Shown here: one piece after another, positions 41,340-56,157 of the stretch
How the letters are laid out: each line of letters starts with the position of its first letter
Numbering within the stretch: the stretch's first letter is position 1
Assembly (NCBI RefSeq): GCF_963924675.1
Contig: NW_027077440.1
Span: forward strand, 482,501-546,500
Source: Phocoena phocoena
Lineage: Eukaryota > Chordata > Mammalia > Artiodactyla > Phocoenidae
Reading direction: 5' to 3'
DNA length: 64,000 bases
The notes under the pieces: model-generated
The model's input: the letters and a program-made list of their open reading frames with translations, nothing else
What the model was told of the DNA's origin: nothing
The model's database searches: none
Program-made: the position numbers and the translations under genes

Positions 41340-41840
41340 AACCGTTGTCGTACACTAAGCTGTCCCCTAAACCGTCCCCGTCCCCTAACCCTAACTGTAA
41401 CCCTAACCGTAACCCTCACCCTTACCCGAAGCCTTACCCTAACCCGTCACCTAATCCTAACCCGTACGCTAACACTAACACATACCCTAACACGTACACT
41501 CATCCTAAACCGTTGTCGTACCCTAACCTACCCCTAAACCGTTCCCGTCCCCGTCCCCTACTCCTAACCCTAACCCTAACCCAAACCCTTACCCGAAGCC
41601 TTACACTAACCCTTCCCCTAATCCTAACCCGTACGCTAACACTAACCCGTACCCTAACACATACGCTCACCCTAAACAGTTGTTGTACACTAACCTGTCC
41701 CCTAAACAGTCCCCGTCCTCTAACCCTAACCCTAACCCTAACCCTTACCCGAAGCCTTACCCTAACCCCTCCCCTAATCCTAACCCGTAGGCTAACACTA
41801 ACCTTTACCCTAACACGTACGCTCACCCTAAACCGTTGTC
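41340..41840 (+). repeat. Block repeated at 47854-48354
   Basis: Offset 6,514 holds across the block (CACGTACACTCATCC at 41491 and 48005; TAGGCTAACAC at 41788 and 48302). Both share an indel in slot 18 (CCTACCCC in place of CCTGTCCCC) that shifts hexamer register. Confidence 0.83.
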
Positions 41841-43293
41841 GTACCCTAACCTGTCCCCTAAACTGTCCCCATCCCCTATCACTAACCCTAACCCTAACCC
41901 TAAACCTAACTCTTACCCGAAGCATTACCCTAACCCGTCCCGTAATCCTAACCCGTACGCTAACACTAAACCGTACCCTAACACGTACGCTCATCCTAAA
42001 TCTTTGTCGTACCCTAACCTGTCCCCTAAACCGTCCCCGTCCCCTAACCCTAACCCTAACCCTAACCCTAACCCTTACCCAAAGCCTTACCCAAACCCGT
42101 CCCCTAATCCTAACCCGTACGCTAACACTAAACAGTACCCTAAAACGTACGCTCACCCTAAACCGTTGTCGTACACTAACCTGTCCCCTAAACCGTCCCC
42201 GTCCCCGTCCCCTAACCCTAACCCTAAACCTAACCCTTACCCGAAGCCTTACCCTAACCCATCCCCTAATCCTAACCCGTACGCTAACACTAACCCATAC
42301 CCTAACACGTACGCTCACCCTAAACAGTTGTCGTACTCTAACCTGTCCCCTAAACCGTCCCCGTCCCTGTCCCCTAATCCTAACAATAACCCTAACCCTT
42401 ACCCGAAGCCTTACCCTAACCCGTCCCCTAATCCTAACCCGTACGCTAACAATAACCCGTACCCTAACACGTACGCTCACCCTAAACCGTTGTTGTACCC
42501 TAACTTGTCCCCTAAACCGTCCCCGTCCCCTATCCCTAACCCTAACCCTAACCCTAACCCTAAACCTAACCCTTACCCGAAGCCTTACCCTAACCCGTCC
42601 CCTAATCCTAACCCGTACGCTAACTCTAACCCGTACCCTGACACGTACGCTCACGCTAAACCGTTGTCGTACCCTAACCTGTCCCCTAAAACGTCCCCGT
42701 CCCCTAACCATAACCCTAAACATAAACCTAAGCCTAACCCTTACCCGAAGCCTTACCCTAACCCCTCCCCTAATCCTAACCGGTACGCTAACTCTAACCC
42801 GTACCCTAACACGTACGCTCACCCTAAAATGTTGTCGTACCCTAACCAGTCCCCTAAACCGTCCCCGTCCCCTAACCCTAACCCTAACCCTAACCCTAAC
42901 CCTTACCCAAAGCCTTACCCTAACCCGTCCCCTAATCCTAAACCGTACGCTAACACTAACCCGTACCCTAATACGTACGCTCACCCTAAACCGTTGTCGT
43001 AACCTAACCTGTCCCCTAAACCGTCCCCGTCCCCTAACCCTAACCCTAACACTAACCCTTACCCGAAGCCATACCCTAACCTGTCCCCTAATCCTAACCC
43101 GTACGCTAACACTAACCCGTACCCTAACACGTACGCTCACCATAAACTGTTGTCGTACCCTAGCCTGTCCCCTAATCCATCCCCGTCCCCTAAGCCTAAC
43201 CCTAACCCTAACCCTATACCTAACCCTTACCCGAAGCCTTACCCTAACACGTCCCCTAATCCTAACCCGTACGCTAACACTAAACCGTACCCT

Positions 43294-43306
43294 AAGAGAT
43301 ACGCAC
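43294..43306 (+). repeat. Marker variant AAGAGATACGCAC
   Basis: Slots 11-13, normally CCCTAACACGTACGCTC, carry a distinctive AAGAGATACGCAC here and at 48488, 52104 and 55881. It appears only after 43 kb, so it marks the third domain. Confidence 0.85.
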
Positions 43307-43714
43307 ACCCTAAACCGTTGTCATACCCTAACCTGTCCCCTAAACCGTCCCCGTCCCCGTCCCCTAACCCTATCCCTAACCCTAACCCTAACCCTTACCC
43401 GAAGCCTTACCCTAACCCGTCCTCTAATCCTAACCCGTACGCTAACACTAACCCGTACCCTAACACCTACGCTCACCCTAAACCGTGTCGTACCCTAACC
43501 TGTGCCCTAAACCGTCCCCGTCCCCTAACCCTAACCCTAACCCTAACCCTAATCCTTACCCGAAGCCTTACCCTAACCCGTCCCCTAATCCTAAACCGTA
43601 CGCTAACACTAACACATACCCTAACACGTACGCTCACCCTAAACCGTTGTCATACACTGGCCTGTCCCCTAATCCGTCCCCGTCCCCGTCCCATAACCCT
43701 AACCCTAACCCTTA

Positions 43715-43738
43715 CCCGAAGACTTACACTAACCCGTA
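43715..43738 (+). repeat. Monomer lacking slots 4-6
   Basis: CCCGAA is followed by GACTTA, CACTAA and then directly CCCGTA, so the CCCGTC, CCCTAA and TCCTAA slots (18 bp, three hexamers) are missing. The register is kept. The same lesion occurs at 53022 and 56788. Confidence 0.85.
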
Positions 43739-46318
43739 CGCTAACACTAACCCGTACCCTAACACGTAGGCTCACCCTAAACCGTTGTCGTACAGTAACC
43801 TGTCCCCTAAACCGTCACCGTCCCCTAAACCTAACCCTAACCCTAACCCTAACCCTAACCCGAACCCTTACCAGAAGCCTTACCCTAATCCGTCCCCTAA
43901 TCCTAACCCGTATGCTAACTCTAACACGTACCCTAACACGTACGCTCACCCTAAACCGTTGTCGTACCCTAACCTGTCCCCTAAACCGTCCCCGTTCCCT
44001 AACCCTAACCCTAACCCTAACCCTAACCCTAATCCTTACCCGAAGCCTTACACTAACCCGTCCCCTAATCCTAACCCGTACGCTAACAGTAACCCGTACC
44101 ATAACACGTACGCTCACCCTAAACCATTGTCGTACCCTAACCTGTCTCCTAAACCGTCCCTTTCCCCTAACCCTAACCCTAACCCTAACCCTAACCATAA
44201 CCCTTACCCGAAGCCTTACACTAACTCATCCCCTAATCCTAACCCGTACGCTAACACTAACCCATACCCTAACACGTACACTCAACCTAAACCGTTGTCG
44301 TACCCTAACCCGTCCCCTAAACCGTCCCCGTCCCCTAACCCTAACCCTAACCCTAACCCTAACCCTTACCCGAAGCCATACCCTAACCCGTCCCCTAATC
44401 CTAAACCGTACACTAACACTAACCCGTAGCCTAACACGTACGCTCACCATAAACCGTTGTCGTACGCTAACCTGTCCCCTAAACCGTCCCCGTCCCCTAA
44501 CCCTAACCCTAACCCTAACCCTAACCCTTACCCGAAGCCTTACCCTAAACCGTCCCCTAATCCTAACCCGTACGCTAACACTAAACCGTACCCTAACACA
44601 TACACACTCCCTAAACCGTTGTTGTACACTAACCTGTCCCTTAAACCGTCCCCGTCTCCTAACCCTAACCCTAACCCTAACCCTAACCCTAACCCTAACC
44701 CTTACCCGAAGCCTTACCCTAACACGTACTCTAATCCTAAACCGTACGCTAACACTAACCCGTACCCTAACACGTACGCTCACCCCAAACCGTTGTCGTA
44801 CCCTAACCTGTCCCCTAAACCGTCCCCGTCCCCTAACCCTAACCCTAACCCTAACCCTAACCCTGACCCGAAGCCTTACCCTAACCCGTCCCCTAATCCT
44901 AACCCGTACGCTAACACCAACCCGAACACGAACACGTACGCTCACCCTAAACCGTTGTCGTACCCTAACCAGTCCCCTAAACTGTCACCGTCCCCTCACC
45001 CTAACCCTAACCCTAACCCTAACCCTAACCCGAACCCTTACCCGAAGCCTTACCCTAAACCGTCCCCTAATCCTAACCCGTACGCTAAAACTAACCCGTA
45101 CCCTAACACGTACGCTCACCCTAAACCTTTGTCGTACCCTAACCTTTCCCTTAAACCGTCCCCGTCGCCTAACCCTAACCCTAACACTTACCCTAACCCT
45201 AACACTTACCCGAAGCCTTACCCTAACCCGTCCCCTAATCCTAACCCGTATGCTAACTCTAACCCGTACCCTAACACGTACGCTCACCCTAAACCGTTGT
45301 CGTACACTAACCTGTCCCCTAAAACGTCCCCGTCCCCTAACCCTAACCCTAAACCTAAACCTAACCCTTACCTGAAGCCTTACCGTAAACCGTCCCCTAA
45401 TCCTAACCCATACGATAACACTAAACCGTACCCTAACACGTACGCTCACACTACACCGTTGTCGTACCCTAACCTGTCGCCTAAACCGTCCCCGTCCCCT
45501 AACCCTAACCTTAACCCTAACCCTAACCCTTACCCGAAGCCTTACCCTAACCCGTACCCTAATCCTAACCCGTACGCTAACACTAACCCGTACCCTAACA
45601 CGTACGCTCATCCTAAACCGTTGTCGTACCCTAACCTGTCCCCTAAACCGTCCCCGTCCCCTAACCCTAAACCTAACCCTAACCCTTACCCGAAGCCTTA
45701 CCCTAACCCGTCCCCTAATCCTAACGCGTACGCTACCACTAACCCATAACCTAACTAGTACGCTCACCATAAACCATTGTCGTACCCTAACCTGTCCCCT
45801 AAACCGTCCCCATCCCCGAACCCTAACCCTAACCCTAACCCTATCCCTTACCCGAAGCCTTACCCTAACCCGTCCCATAATCCTAACCCGTACGCTAACA
45901 CTAAACTGTACCCTAACACGTACGCTCACCCTAAACCGTTGTCGTACCCTAACCTGTCCCTTAAACCGTCCCCGTCGCCTAACCCTAACCCTAACCCTAA
46001 CCCTAACCCTAACACTTACCCGAAGCCTTACCCTAACCCGTCCCCTAAACCTAACCCGTATGCTAACTCTAACCCGTACCCTAACACGTACGCTCACCCT
46101 AAACAGTTGTCGTACACTAACCTGTCCCCTAAACCGTCCCCGTTCCCTAACCCTAACCCTAACCCTAACCTTAACACTAACCCTTATCCGAAGCCTTACC
46201 CTAACCCGTCCCCTAATCCTAACTCGTACGCTAACACTAACCCGTACCCTAACACGTACGCTCAACCTAAACCGTTGTCGTACTCTAACCTGTCCCCTAA
46301 ACCGTCCCCGTCCCCTAA

Positions 46319-46360
46319 CCCTAACCCTAACCCTAACCCTAACCCTAACACGTACGCTCA
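46319..46360 (+). repeat. Truncated monomer junction
   Basis: A run of CCCTAA passes straight into CACGTA (46349), so the CCCTTA and slots 1-11 are absent. An identical junction occurs at 61059, at the same 14,710-bp offset that relates 45777 and 60487. Confidence 0.85.
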
Positions 46361-49300
46361 CCCTAAACTGTTGTCCTACCCTAACCTGTCCCCTAAACCG
46401 TCCCCGTCCCCGTCCCCTAACCCTAACCCTAACCCTTACCCGAAGCCTTACACTAACCCGTCCCCTAATCCTAAACAGTACGCTAACACTAACCCGTACC
46501 CTAACACGTACGCTCACCCTAAACCGTTGTCATACACTGACCTGTCCCCTAAACCATCCCCGTCCCCGTCCCCTAACCCTAACCCTAATCCTAACCCTAA
46601 ACCTTACCCGAAGCCTTACCCTAACCCGTCCCCTAATCCTAACCCGTACGCTAACACTAACCCGTACCGTAACACGTACAATCACCCTAAACCGTTGTCG
46701 TACCCTAACCTGTCCCCTAAACCGTCCCCGTCCCCTAACCCTAACCCTAACCCTAACACTTACCCAAAGCCTTACCCTAACCCATCCCCTAATCCTAACC
46801 CGTACGCTAACACTAACCCGTAGGCTAACACGTACGCTCACCATAAACCGTTGTCGTACCATAACCTGTCCGCTAAACTGTCCCCGTACCCTAACCCTAA
46901 CCCTAACCCTAACCCTAACCCTAAACCTAACCCTTACCCGAAGCCTTACTCTAACCCTTCCCCTAATCCTAAACCATATGATAACACTAACCCGTACCCT
47001 AACACGTACGCTCACCCTAAACCGTTGTCGTACCCTAACCTGTCCCCTAAACCGTCCCCGTCCCCGTCCCCGTCCCCAAACCCTAACCCTAACCCTAACC
47101 CTTACCCGAAGCCTTACACTAACCCGTCCCCTAATCCTAACCCGTACGCTAACAATAACCCGTACCCTAACACGTACGCACACCCTAAACCGTTGTCGTA
47201 CCCTAACCTGTCCCCTAAACCATCCCCGTCCCCTAACCCTAACCCTAACCCTAACCCTAACCCTAAAGCTAACCCTTACCCGAAGCCTTACCCTAACCCG
47301 TCCGCTAATCCTAAACGGTACGCTAACTCTAACCCGTACCCTAACACGTACGCTCACGCTAAACCATTGTCATACCCTAACCTGTCTCCTAAAACGTCCC
47401 CGTCCCCTAACCATAACCCTAACCCTAACCCTAACCCTAACCCTTACCCGAAGCCTTACCCTAACCCGTCCCCTAATCCTAACCCGTACGCTAACACTAA
47501 CCCGTACCCTAATACGTACGCTCACCTTAAACCGTTGTCGTACCCTAACCTGTCCCCTAAACCGTCCCCGTCCCCTAACCCTAACCCTAACACTAACCCT
47601 TACCCGAAGCCTTACCCTAACCTGTCCCCTAATCCTAACCCGTACGCTAACACTAACCCGTACCCTAACACGTACGCTCACCATAAACCGTTGTCGTACA
47701 CTAGCCTGTCCCCTAAACCGTCCCCGTCCCCTAACCCTCACCCTAACCCTAACCCTAAACCTAACCCTTACCCGAAGCCTTACCCTAACCCGTCCCCTAA
47801 TCCTAACCCTTATGCTAAAACTAAACCGTACCCTAACACGTACGCTCACCCTAAACCATTGTCGTACACTAAGCTGTCCCCTAAACCGACCCCGTCCCCT
47901 AAACCTAACTCTAACCCTAACCGTAACCCTCACCCTTACCCGAAGCCTTACCCTAACCCGTCCCCTAATCCTAACCCGTACGCTAACACTAACACATACC
48001 CTAACACGTACACTCATCCTAAACCGTTGTCGTACCCTAACCTACCCCTAAAACGTTCCCGTCCCCGTCCCCTACCCCTAACCCTAACCCTAACCCAAAC
48101 CCTTACCCGAAGCCTTACACTAACCCTTCCCCTAATCCTAACCCGTACGCTAACACTAACGCGTACCCTAACACATACGCTCACCCTAAACAGTTGTCGT
48201 ACACTAACCTGTCCCCTAAACAGTCCCCGTCCCCTAACCCTAACCCTAACCCTAACCCTTACCTGAAGCCTTACCCTAACCCGTCCCCTAATCCTAACAC
48301 GTAGGCTAACACTAATCTTTACCCTAACACGTACGCTCACCCTAAACTGTTGTCGTACACTAACCTGTCCCCTAAACCGTCCGCGTCCCCGTCCCCTAAC
48401 CCTAACCCTAAACCTAACCCTTACCCGAAGCCTTACACTAACACGTCCCCTAATCCTAACCCGTACGCTAACACTAAACCGTACCCTAAGAGATACGCAC
48501 ACCCTAAACCGCTGTCATACCCTAACCTGTCCCCTAAACCGTCCCCGTCCCCGTCCCCTAACCCTAACCCTAACCCTAACCCTAACGCTTACCCGAAGCC
48601 TTACCCTAACCCGTCCTATAATCCTAACCCGTACGCTAACACTAACCCGTACCCTAACACGTAGGCTCACCCTAAACCGTGTCGTACCCTAACCTGTCCC
48701 CTAAACCGTCCCCGTCCCCTAACCCTAACCCTAACCCTAACCCTAACCCTTACCCGAAACCTTACCCTAACCCGTCCCCTAATCCTAAACCATACGCTAA
48801 CACTAACCCATACCCTAACACGTACGCTCACCCTAAACCGTTGTCATAAACTGACCTGTCCCCTAAACCGTCCCCGTCCCCGTCCCATAACCCTAACCCT
48901 AACCCTAACCCTAACCTTTACCTGAAGCCTTACCCTAACCCGTCCCTTAACCCTAACCCGTACTCTAACACTAACCCGTACCCTAACACGTACGCTCACC
49001 CTAAACCGTTGTCGTACCCTAACCTGTCCCCTAAACTGTCCCCGTCCCCTAACCCTAACCCTAACCCTAACCCTAACCCTTACCCGAAGCCTTACCCTAA
49101 CCCATCCCCTAACCCTAACCCGTACTCTAACACTAACCCGTACCCTAACACGTACGCTCACCCTAAACCGTTGTCGTACCCTAACCTGTCCCCTAAACTG
49201 TCCCCGTCCCCTAACCCTAACCCTAACCCTAACCCTAACCCTTACCCGAAGCCTTACCCTAACCCGTCCCCTAATCCTAAACCGTACGCTAACACTAACC

Positions 49301-50569
49301 CATACCCTAACACGTACGCTCACCCTAAACCGTTGTCATACACTGACCTGTCCCCTAAACCGTCCCCGTCCCCGTCCCATAACCCTAACCCTAACCCTAA
49401 CCCTATCCCTTACCCGAAGCCTTACCCTAACACGTCCTCTAATCCTAACCCGTACGCTAACCCTAACCCGTAACCTAACACGTACGCTCACCCTAAACCG
49501 TTGTCGTACCTTAACCTGTCCCCTAACCCGTCCCCGTCCCCTAACCCTAACCCTAACCCTTACCCGAAGCCTTACCCTAACACGTCCTCTAATCCTAACC
49601 CGTACGCTAACACTAACCCGTAACCTAACACGTAGGCTCCCCCTAAACCGTTGTCGTACACTAACCTGTCCCCTAAACCGTCACCATCCCCTAAACCTAA
49701 CCCTAACCCTAACCCTAACCCTAACCCGAACCCTTACCAGAAGCCTTACCCTAACCCGTCCCCTAATCCCAACCCGTATGCTAACTCTAACACGTACCCT
49801 AACACGTACGCTCACCCTAAACCGTTGTCGTACCATTACCTGTCACCTAAACCGTCCCCGTTCCCTAACCTTAACCCTAACCCTAACCCTAACCCTAATC
49901 CTTGCCGAAGCCTTACACTAACCCGTCACCTAATCCTAACCCATACGCTAACAGTAACCCGTACCGTAACACGTACGCTCACCCTAAACCATTGTCGTAC
50001 CCTAACCTGTCTCCTAAACCGTCCCTTTCCCCTAACCCTAAACCTAACCCTAACCCTAACCCTAACCCTTACCCGAAGCCTTACACTAACTCATCCCCTA
50101 ATCCTAACCCGTACGCTAACACTAACCCATACCCTAACACGTACACTCAACCTAAACCATTGTCGTACACTAACCTGTCCCCTAAACCGTCCCCGTCCCC
50201 TAACCCTAACCCTAACCCTAACCCTAACCCTTACCCGAAGCCTTACACTAACCCGTCCCCTAATCCTAAACCGTACACTAACACTAACCCATAGCCTAAC
50301 ACGTACGCTCACCATAAACCGTTGTCATACGCTAACCTGTCCCCTAAACCGTCCCCGTCCCCTAACCCTAACCCTAACCATAACCCTTACCCGAAGCCTT
50401 AACCTAACCCGTACCCTAATCCTAACCCGTACGCTAACACTAAACCGTACCCTAACACATACACACTCCCTAAACCGTTGTTGTACACTAACCTGTCCCC
50501 TAAACCGTCCCCGTCTCCTAACCCTAACCCTAACCCTAACCCTAACCCTAACCCTTACCCGAAGCCTTA

Positions 50570-50975
50570 CCCTAACCCGTCCCCTAATCCTAAACCGTAC
50601 GCTAACACTAAACCATACCCTAACACGTACGCTCACCCTAAACCGTTGTCATACACTGACCTGTCCCCTAAACCGTCCCCGTCCCCGTCCCATAACCCTA
50701 ACCCTAACCCTAACCCTAACCTTTACCCGAAGCCTTACCCTAACCCGTCCCCTAATCCTAACCCGTACTCTAACACTAACCCGTACCCTAACACGTACGC
50801 TCACCCTCAACCGTTGTCGTACCCTAACCTGTCCCCTAAACTGTCCCCGTCCCCTAACCCTAACCCTAACCCTATCCATAACCCTTACCCGAAGCCTTAC
50901 CCTAACCCATCCCCTAATCCTAACCCGTACGCTAACACTAACACGTAGCCTAACACGTACGCTCACCTAAAACCG
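50570..50975 (+). repeat. 1.8-2 kb higher-order repeat core, copy 1
   Basis: Contains the rare ATACACTGACC (50651) and CCCTATCCATAACC variants. Copies follow at 52380, 54341 and 56158, giving intervals of 1,810, 1,961 and 1,817 bp. The segments between cores are not all alike, so the periodicity is mosaic. Confidence 0.87.
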
Positions 50976-52379
50976 TATTCGTACCATAACCTGTACCCTA
51001 AACCGTCCCCGTACCCTAACCCTAACCCTAACCCTAAGCCTAACCCTTACCCGAAGCCTTAACCTAACCCGTACCCTAATCCTAACCCGTACGCTAACAC
51101 TAAACCGTACCCTAACACATACACACTCCCTAAACCGTTGTTGTACACTAACCTGTCCCCTAAATCGTCCCCGTCTCCTAACCCTAACCCTAACCCTAAC
51201 CCTAACCCTAACCCTTACCCGAAGCCTTACCCTAACACGTACTCTAATCCTAAACCGTACGCTAACACTAACCTGTACCCTAACACGTACGCTCACCCCA
51301 AACCGTTGTCGTACCCTAACCTGTCCCCTAAACCGTCCCCGTCCCCTAACCCTAACCCTAACCCTAACCCTAACCCTGACCCGAAGCCTTACCCTAACCC
51401 GTCCCCTAATCCTAACCCGTACGCTAACTCTAACCCGTACCCTAACACGTACGCTCACGCTAAACCGTTGTCGTACCCTAATCTGTCCCCTAAAACGTCC
51501 CCGTCCCCTAAAAATAACCCTAAACATAAACCTAACCCTAACCCTTACCCGAAGCCTTACCCTAACCCGTCCCCTAATCCTAAACTGTACGCTAACACTA
51601 ACCCGTACCCTAACACGTACGCTCACCCTAAAATGTTGTCGTACACTAACCAGTCCCCTAAACCGTCCCCTAACCCTAACCCTAACCCTAACCCTAACCC
51701 TAACCCTAACCCTTACCCGAAGCCTTACCCTAACCCGTCCCCTAATCCTAACCCGTACGCTAACACTAACCCGTACCCTAATACGTACGCTCACCCTAAA
51801 CCGTTGTCGTACCCTAACCTGTCCCCTAAACCGTCCCCGTCCCCTAACCCTAACCCTAACCCTAACCCTTACCCGAAGCCTTACCCTAACCCGTCCCCTA
51901 ATCCTAACTCGTACGCTAACACTAACCCGTACCCTAACACGTACGCTCACCATAAACCGTTGTCATACCCTAGCCTGTCCCCTAAACCGTCCCCGTCCCC
52001 TAAGCCTAACCCTAACCCTAAACCTAAACCTAACCCTTACCCGAAGCCTTACCCTAACACGTACCCTAATCCTAACCCGTACGCTAACACTAAAGCGTAC
52101 CCTAAGAGATACGCACACCCTAAACCGTTGTCATACCCTAACCTGTCCCCTAAACCGTCCCCGTCCCCGTCCCCAAACCCTATCCCTAAGCCTAACCCTA
52201 AACCTTACCGGAAGCCTTACCCTAACCCGTCCTCTAATCCTAACCCATACGCTAACACTAACCAGTACCCTAACACGTACGCTCACCCTAAACCGTGCGT
52301 ACCCTAACCTGTCCCCTAAACCGTCCCCGTCCCCTAACCCTAACCCTAACCCTAACCCTAACCCTTACCCGAAGCCTTA

Positions 52380-52785
52380 CCCTAACCCGTCCCCTAATCC
52401 TAAACCGTACGCTAACACTAAACCATACCCTAACACGTACGCTCACCCTAAACCGTTGTCATACACTGACCTGTCCCCTAAACCGTCCCCGTCCCCGTCC
52501 CATAACCCTAACCCTAACCCTAACCCTAACCTTTACCCGAAGCCTTACCCTAACCCGTCCCCTAATCCTAACCCGTACTCTAACACTAACCCGTACCCTA
52601 ACACGTACGCTCACCCTCAACCGTTGTCGTACCCTAACCTGTCCCCTAAACTGTCCCCGTCCCCTAACCCTAACCCTAACCCTATCCATAACCCTTACCC
52701 GAAGCCTTACCCTAACCCATCCCCTAATCCTAACCCGTACGCTAACACTAACACGTAGCCTAACACGTACGCTCACCTAAAACCG
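52380..52785 (+). repeat. 1.8-2 kb higher-order repeat core, copy 2
   Basis: Matches copy 1 at offset 1,810 until slot 15-16, where copy 1 has ACCGTATTCGTA and this copy the usual ACCGTTGTCGTA. The following segment takes the path seen after copy 4. Confidence 0.87.
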
Positions 52786-53021
52786 TTGTCGTACCATAAC
52801 CTGTACCCTAAACCGTCCCCGTACCCTAACCCTAACCCTAACCCTAACCCTAACCCTAACCCTTACCCGAAGCCTTACCCTAACACGTCCTCTAATCCTA
52901 ACCCGTACGCTAACACTAACCCGTAACCTAACACGTACGCTCAACCTAAACCGTTGTCGTACCCTAACCTGTACCCTAAACTGTCCCCGTCCCCTAACCC
53001 TAACCCTAACCCTAACCCTCA

Positions 53022-53045
53022 CCCGAAGACATACACTAACCCGTA
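53022..53045 (+). repeat. Monomer lacking slots 4-6
   Basis: Same 18-bp deletion as at 43715, here with GACATA in slot 2. Confidence 0.83.
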
Positions 53046-54340
53046 CGCTAACACAAACCCTTACCCTAACACGTAGGCTCATACTAAACCGTTGTCGTAC
53101 ACTAACCTGTCCCCTAAACCGTCACCGTCCCCTAAACCTAACCCTAACCCTAACCCTAACCCTAACCCGAACCCTTACCAGAAGCCTTACCCTAACCCGT
53201 CCCCTAATCCTAACCCGTATGCTAACTCTAACACGTACCCTAACACGTACGCTCACCCTAAACCGTTTTCGTACCCTAACGTGTCCCCTAAACCGTCCCC
53301 GTTCCCTAACCCTAACCCTAACCCTAAACCTAACCCTAATCCTTACCCGAAGCCTTACCCTAAACCGTCCCCTAATCCTAACCCGTACGCTAAATCTAAC
53401 CCGTACCCTAACACGTACGCTCACCCTAAACCGTTGTCGTACCCTTACCTGTCCCCTAAACCGTTCCCGTTCCCTAACCCTAACCCTAACCCTAACCTTA
53501 ACCCTACCCCTTATCCAAAGCCTTACACTAACCCGTCCCCTAATCCTAACTCGTACGCTAACACTAATCCGTACCCTAACACGTACGCTCACCCTAAACT
53601 GTTGTCGTACTCTAACCTGTCCCCTAAACCGTCCCCGTCCCCTAACCCTAACCCTAACCCTAACCCTAACCCTTACCCGAAGCCTTACCCTAACCCGTCC
53701 CCTAATCCTAACCCTTACGATAAAACTAACCCGTACCCTAACACGTACGCTCACCCTAAATCGTTGTCGTACCCTAACCTGTCCCCTAAACCGTCCCCAT
53801 CTCCTAACCCTAACCCTGACCCTAACCCTAACCCTAACCCGAACCCTTACCCGAAGCCTTACCCTAACACGTACTCTAATCCTAAACCGTACGCTAACAC
53901 TAACCTGTACCCTAACACGTATGCTCACCCCAAACCGTTGTCGTACCCTAACCTGTCCCCTAAACCGTCCCCGTGCCCTAACCCTAACCCTAACCCTAAC
54001 CCTGACCCGAAGCCTTACTCTAACCCGTCCCCTAATCCTAACCCGTACGCTAACTCTAACCCGTACCCTAACACGTACGCTCACGCTAAACCGTTGTCGT
54101 ACCCTAACCTGTCCCCTAAAACGTCCCCGTCCCCTAACCCTATCCCTAACCCTAACCCTAAACCTTAACGGAAGCCTTACCCTAACCCGTCCTCTAATCC
54201 TAACCCGTACGCTAACACTAACCAGTACCCTAACACGTACGCTCACCCTAAACCGTGTCGTACCCTTACCTGTCCCCTAAACCGTCCCCGTCCCCTAACC
54301 CTAACCCTAACCCTAACCCTAACCCTTACCCGAAGCCTTA

Positions 54341-54746
54341 ACCTAACCCGTCCCCTAATCCTAAACCGTACGCTAACACTAAACCATACCCTAACACGTA
54401 CGCTCACCCTAAACCGTTGTCATACACTGACCTGTCCCCTAAACCGTCCCCGTCCCCGTCCCATAACCCTAACCCTAACCCTAACCCTAACCTTTACCCG
54501 AAGCCTTACCCTAACCCGTCCCCTAATCCTAAACCGTACTCTAACACTAACCCGTACCCTAACACGTACGCTCACCCTCAACCGTTGTCGTACCCTAACC
54601 TGTCCCCTAAACTGTCCCCGTCCCCTAACCCTAACCCTAACCCTATCCATAACCCTTACCCGAAGCCTTACCCTAACCCATCCCCTAATCCTAACCCGTA
54701 CGCTAACACTAACACGTAGCCTAACACGTACGCTCACCTAAAACCG
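54341..54746 (+). repeat. 1.8-2 kb higher-order repeat core, copy 3
   Basis: Matches copy 2 at offset 1,961 with few changes, for example ACCGTACTC in place of CCCGTACTC near 54534. Confidence 0.87.
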
Positions 54747-56157
54747 TTGTCGTACCATAACCTGTACCCTAAACCGTCCCCGTACCCTAACCCTAACCCT
54801 AACCCTAACCCTAACCCTAACCCTTACCCGAAGCCTTACACTAACCCGTCCCCTAATCCTAACCCGTACGCTAACACTAAACCGTACCCTAACACATACA
54901 CACTCCCTAAACCGTTGTTGTACACTAACCTTTCCCCTAAACCGTCCCTGTCTCCTAACCCTAACCCTAACCCTAACCCTAACCCTAACCCTTACCCGAA
55001 GCCTTACCCTAAACCGTCCCCTAATCCTAACCCGTACGCTAAATCTAACCCGCACCCTAACACGTACGCTCACCCCAAACCGTTGTCGTACCCTAACCTG
55101 TCCCCTAAACCGTCCCCGTCCCCTAACCCTAACCCTAACCCTAACCCTAACCCTGACCCGAAGCCTTACCCTAACCCGTCCCCTAATCCTAACCCGTACG
55201 CTAACTCTAACCCGCACCCTCACACGTACGCTCACGCTAAACCGTTGTCGTACCCTAACCTGTCCCCTAAAATGTCCCCGTCCCCTAACCATAACCCTAA
55301 ACATAAACCTAACCCTAACCCTTACCCGAAGCCTTACCCTAACCCGTCCCCTAATCCTAACCTGTAAGCTAACACTAACCCGTACCCTAACACGTACGCT
55401 CACCCTAAAATGTTGTCGTACCCTAACCAGTCCCCTAAACCGTCCCCGTCCCCTAACCCTAACCCTAACCCTAACCCTAACCCTAACCCTTACCCGAAGC
55501 CTTACCCTAACCCGTCCCCTAATCCTAACCCGTACGCTAACACTAACCCGTACCCTAATACGTACGCTCACCCTAAACCATTGTCGTACCCTAACCTGTC
55601 CCCTAAACCGTCCCCGTCCCCTAACCCTAACCCTAACACTAACCCTTACCCGAATCCTTACCCTAACCTGTCCCCTAATCCTAACCCTTACGCTAACACT
55701 AACCCGTACCCTAACACGTACGCTCACCATAAACCGTTGTCATACCCTAGCCTGTCCCCTAAACCGTCCCCGTCCCCTAAGCCTAACCCTAACCCTAAAC
55801 CTAAACCTAACCCTTACCCGAAGCCTTACCCTAACACGTCCCCTAATCCTAACCCGTACGCTAACACTAAACCGTACCCTAAGAGATACGCACACCCTAA
55901 ACCGTTGTCATACCCTAACCTGTCCCCTAAACCGTCCCCGTCCCCGTCCCCTAACCCTATCCCTAACCCTAACCCTAAACCTTACCGGAAGCCTTACCCT
56001 AACCCGTCCTCTAATCCTAACCCGTATGCTAACACTAACCAGTACCCTAACACGTACGCTCACCCTAAACCGTGTCGTACACTAACCTGTCCCCTAAACC
56101 GTCCCCGTCCCCTAACCCTAACCCTAACCCTAACCCTAACGCTTACCCGAAGCCTTA

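Noticed and set aside
41491..41520. CACGTA as an E-box or promoter element
   Set aside because: It is slot 12 of nearly every monomer, lacks the CACGTG core and has no promoter context.
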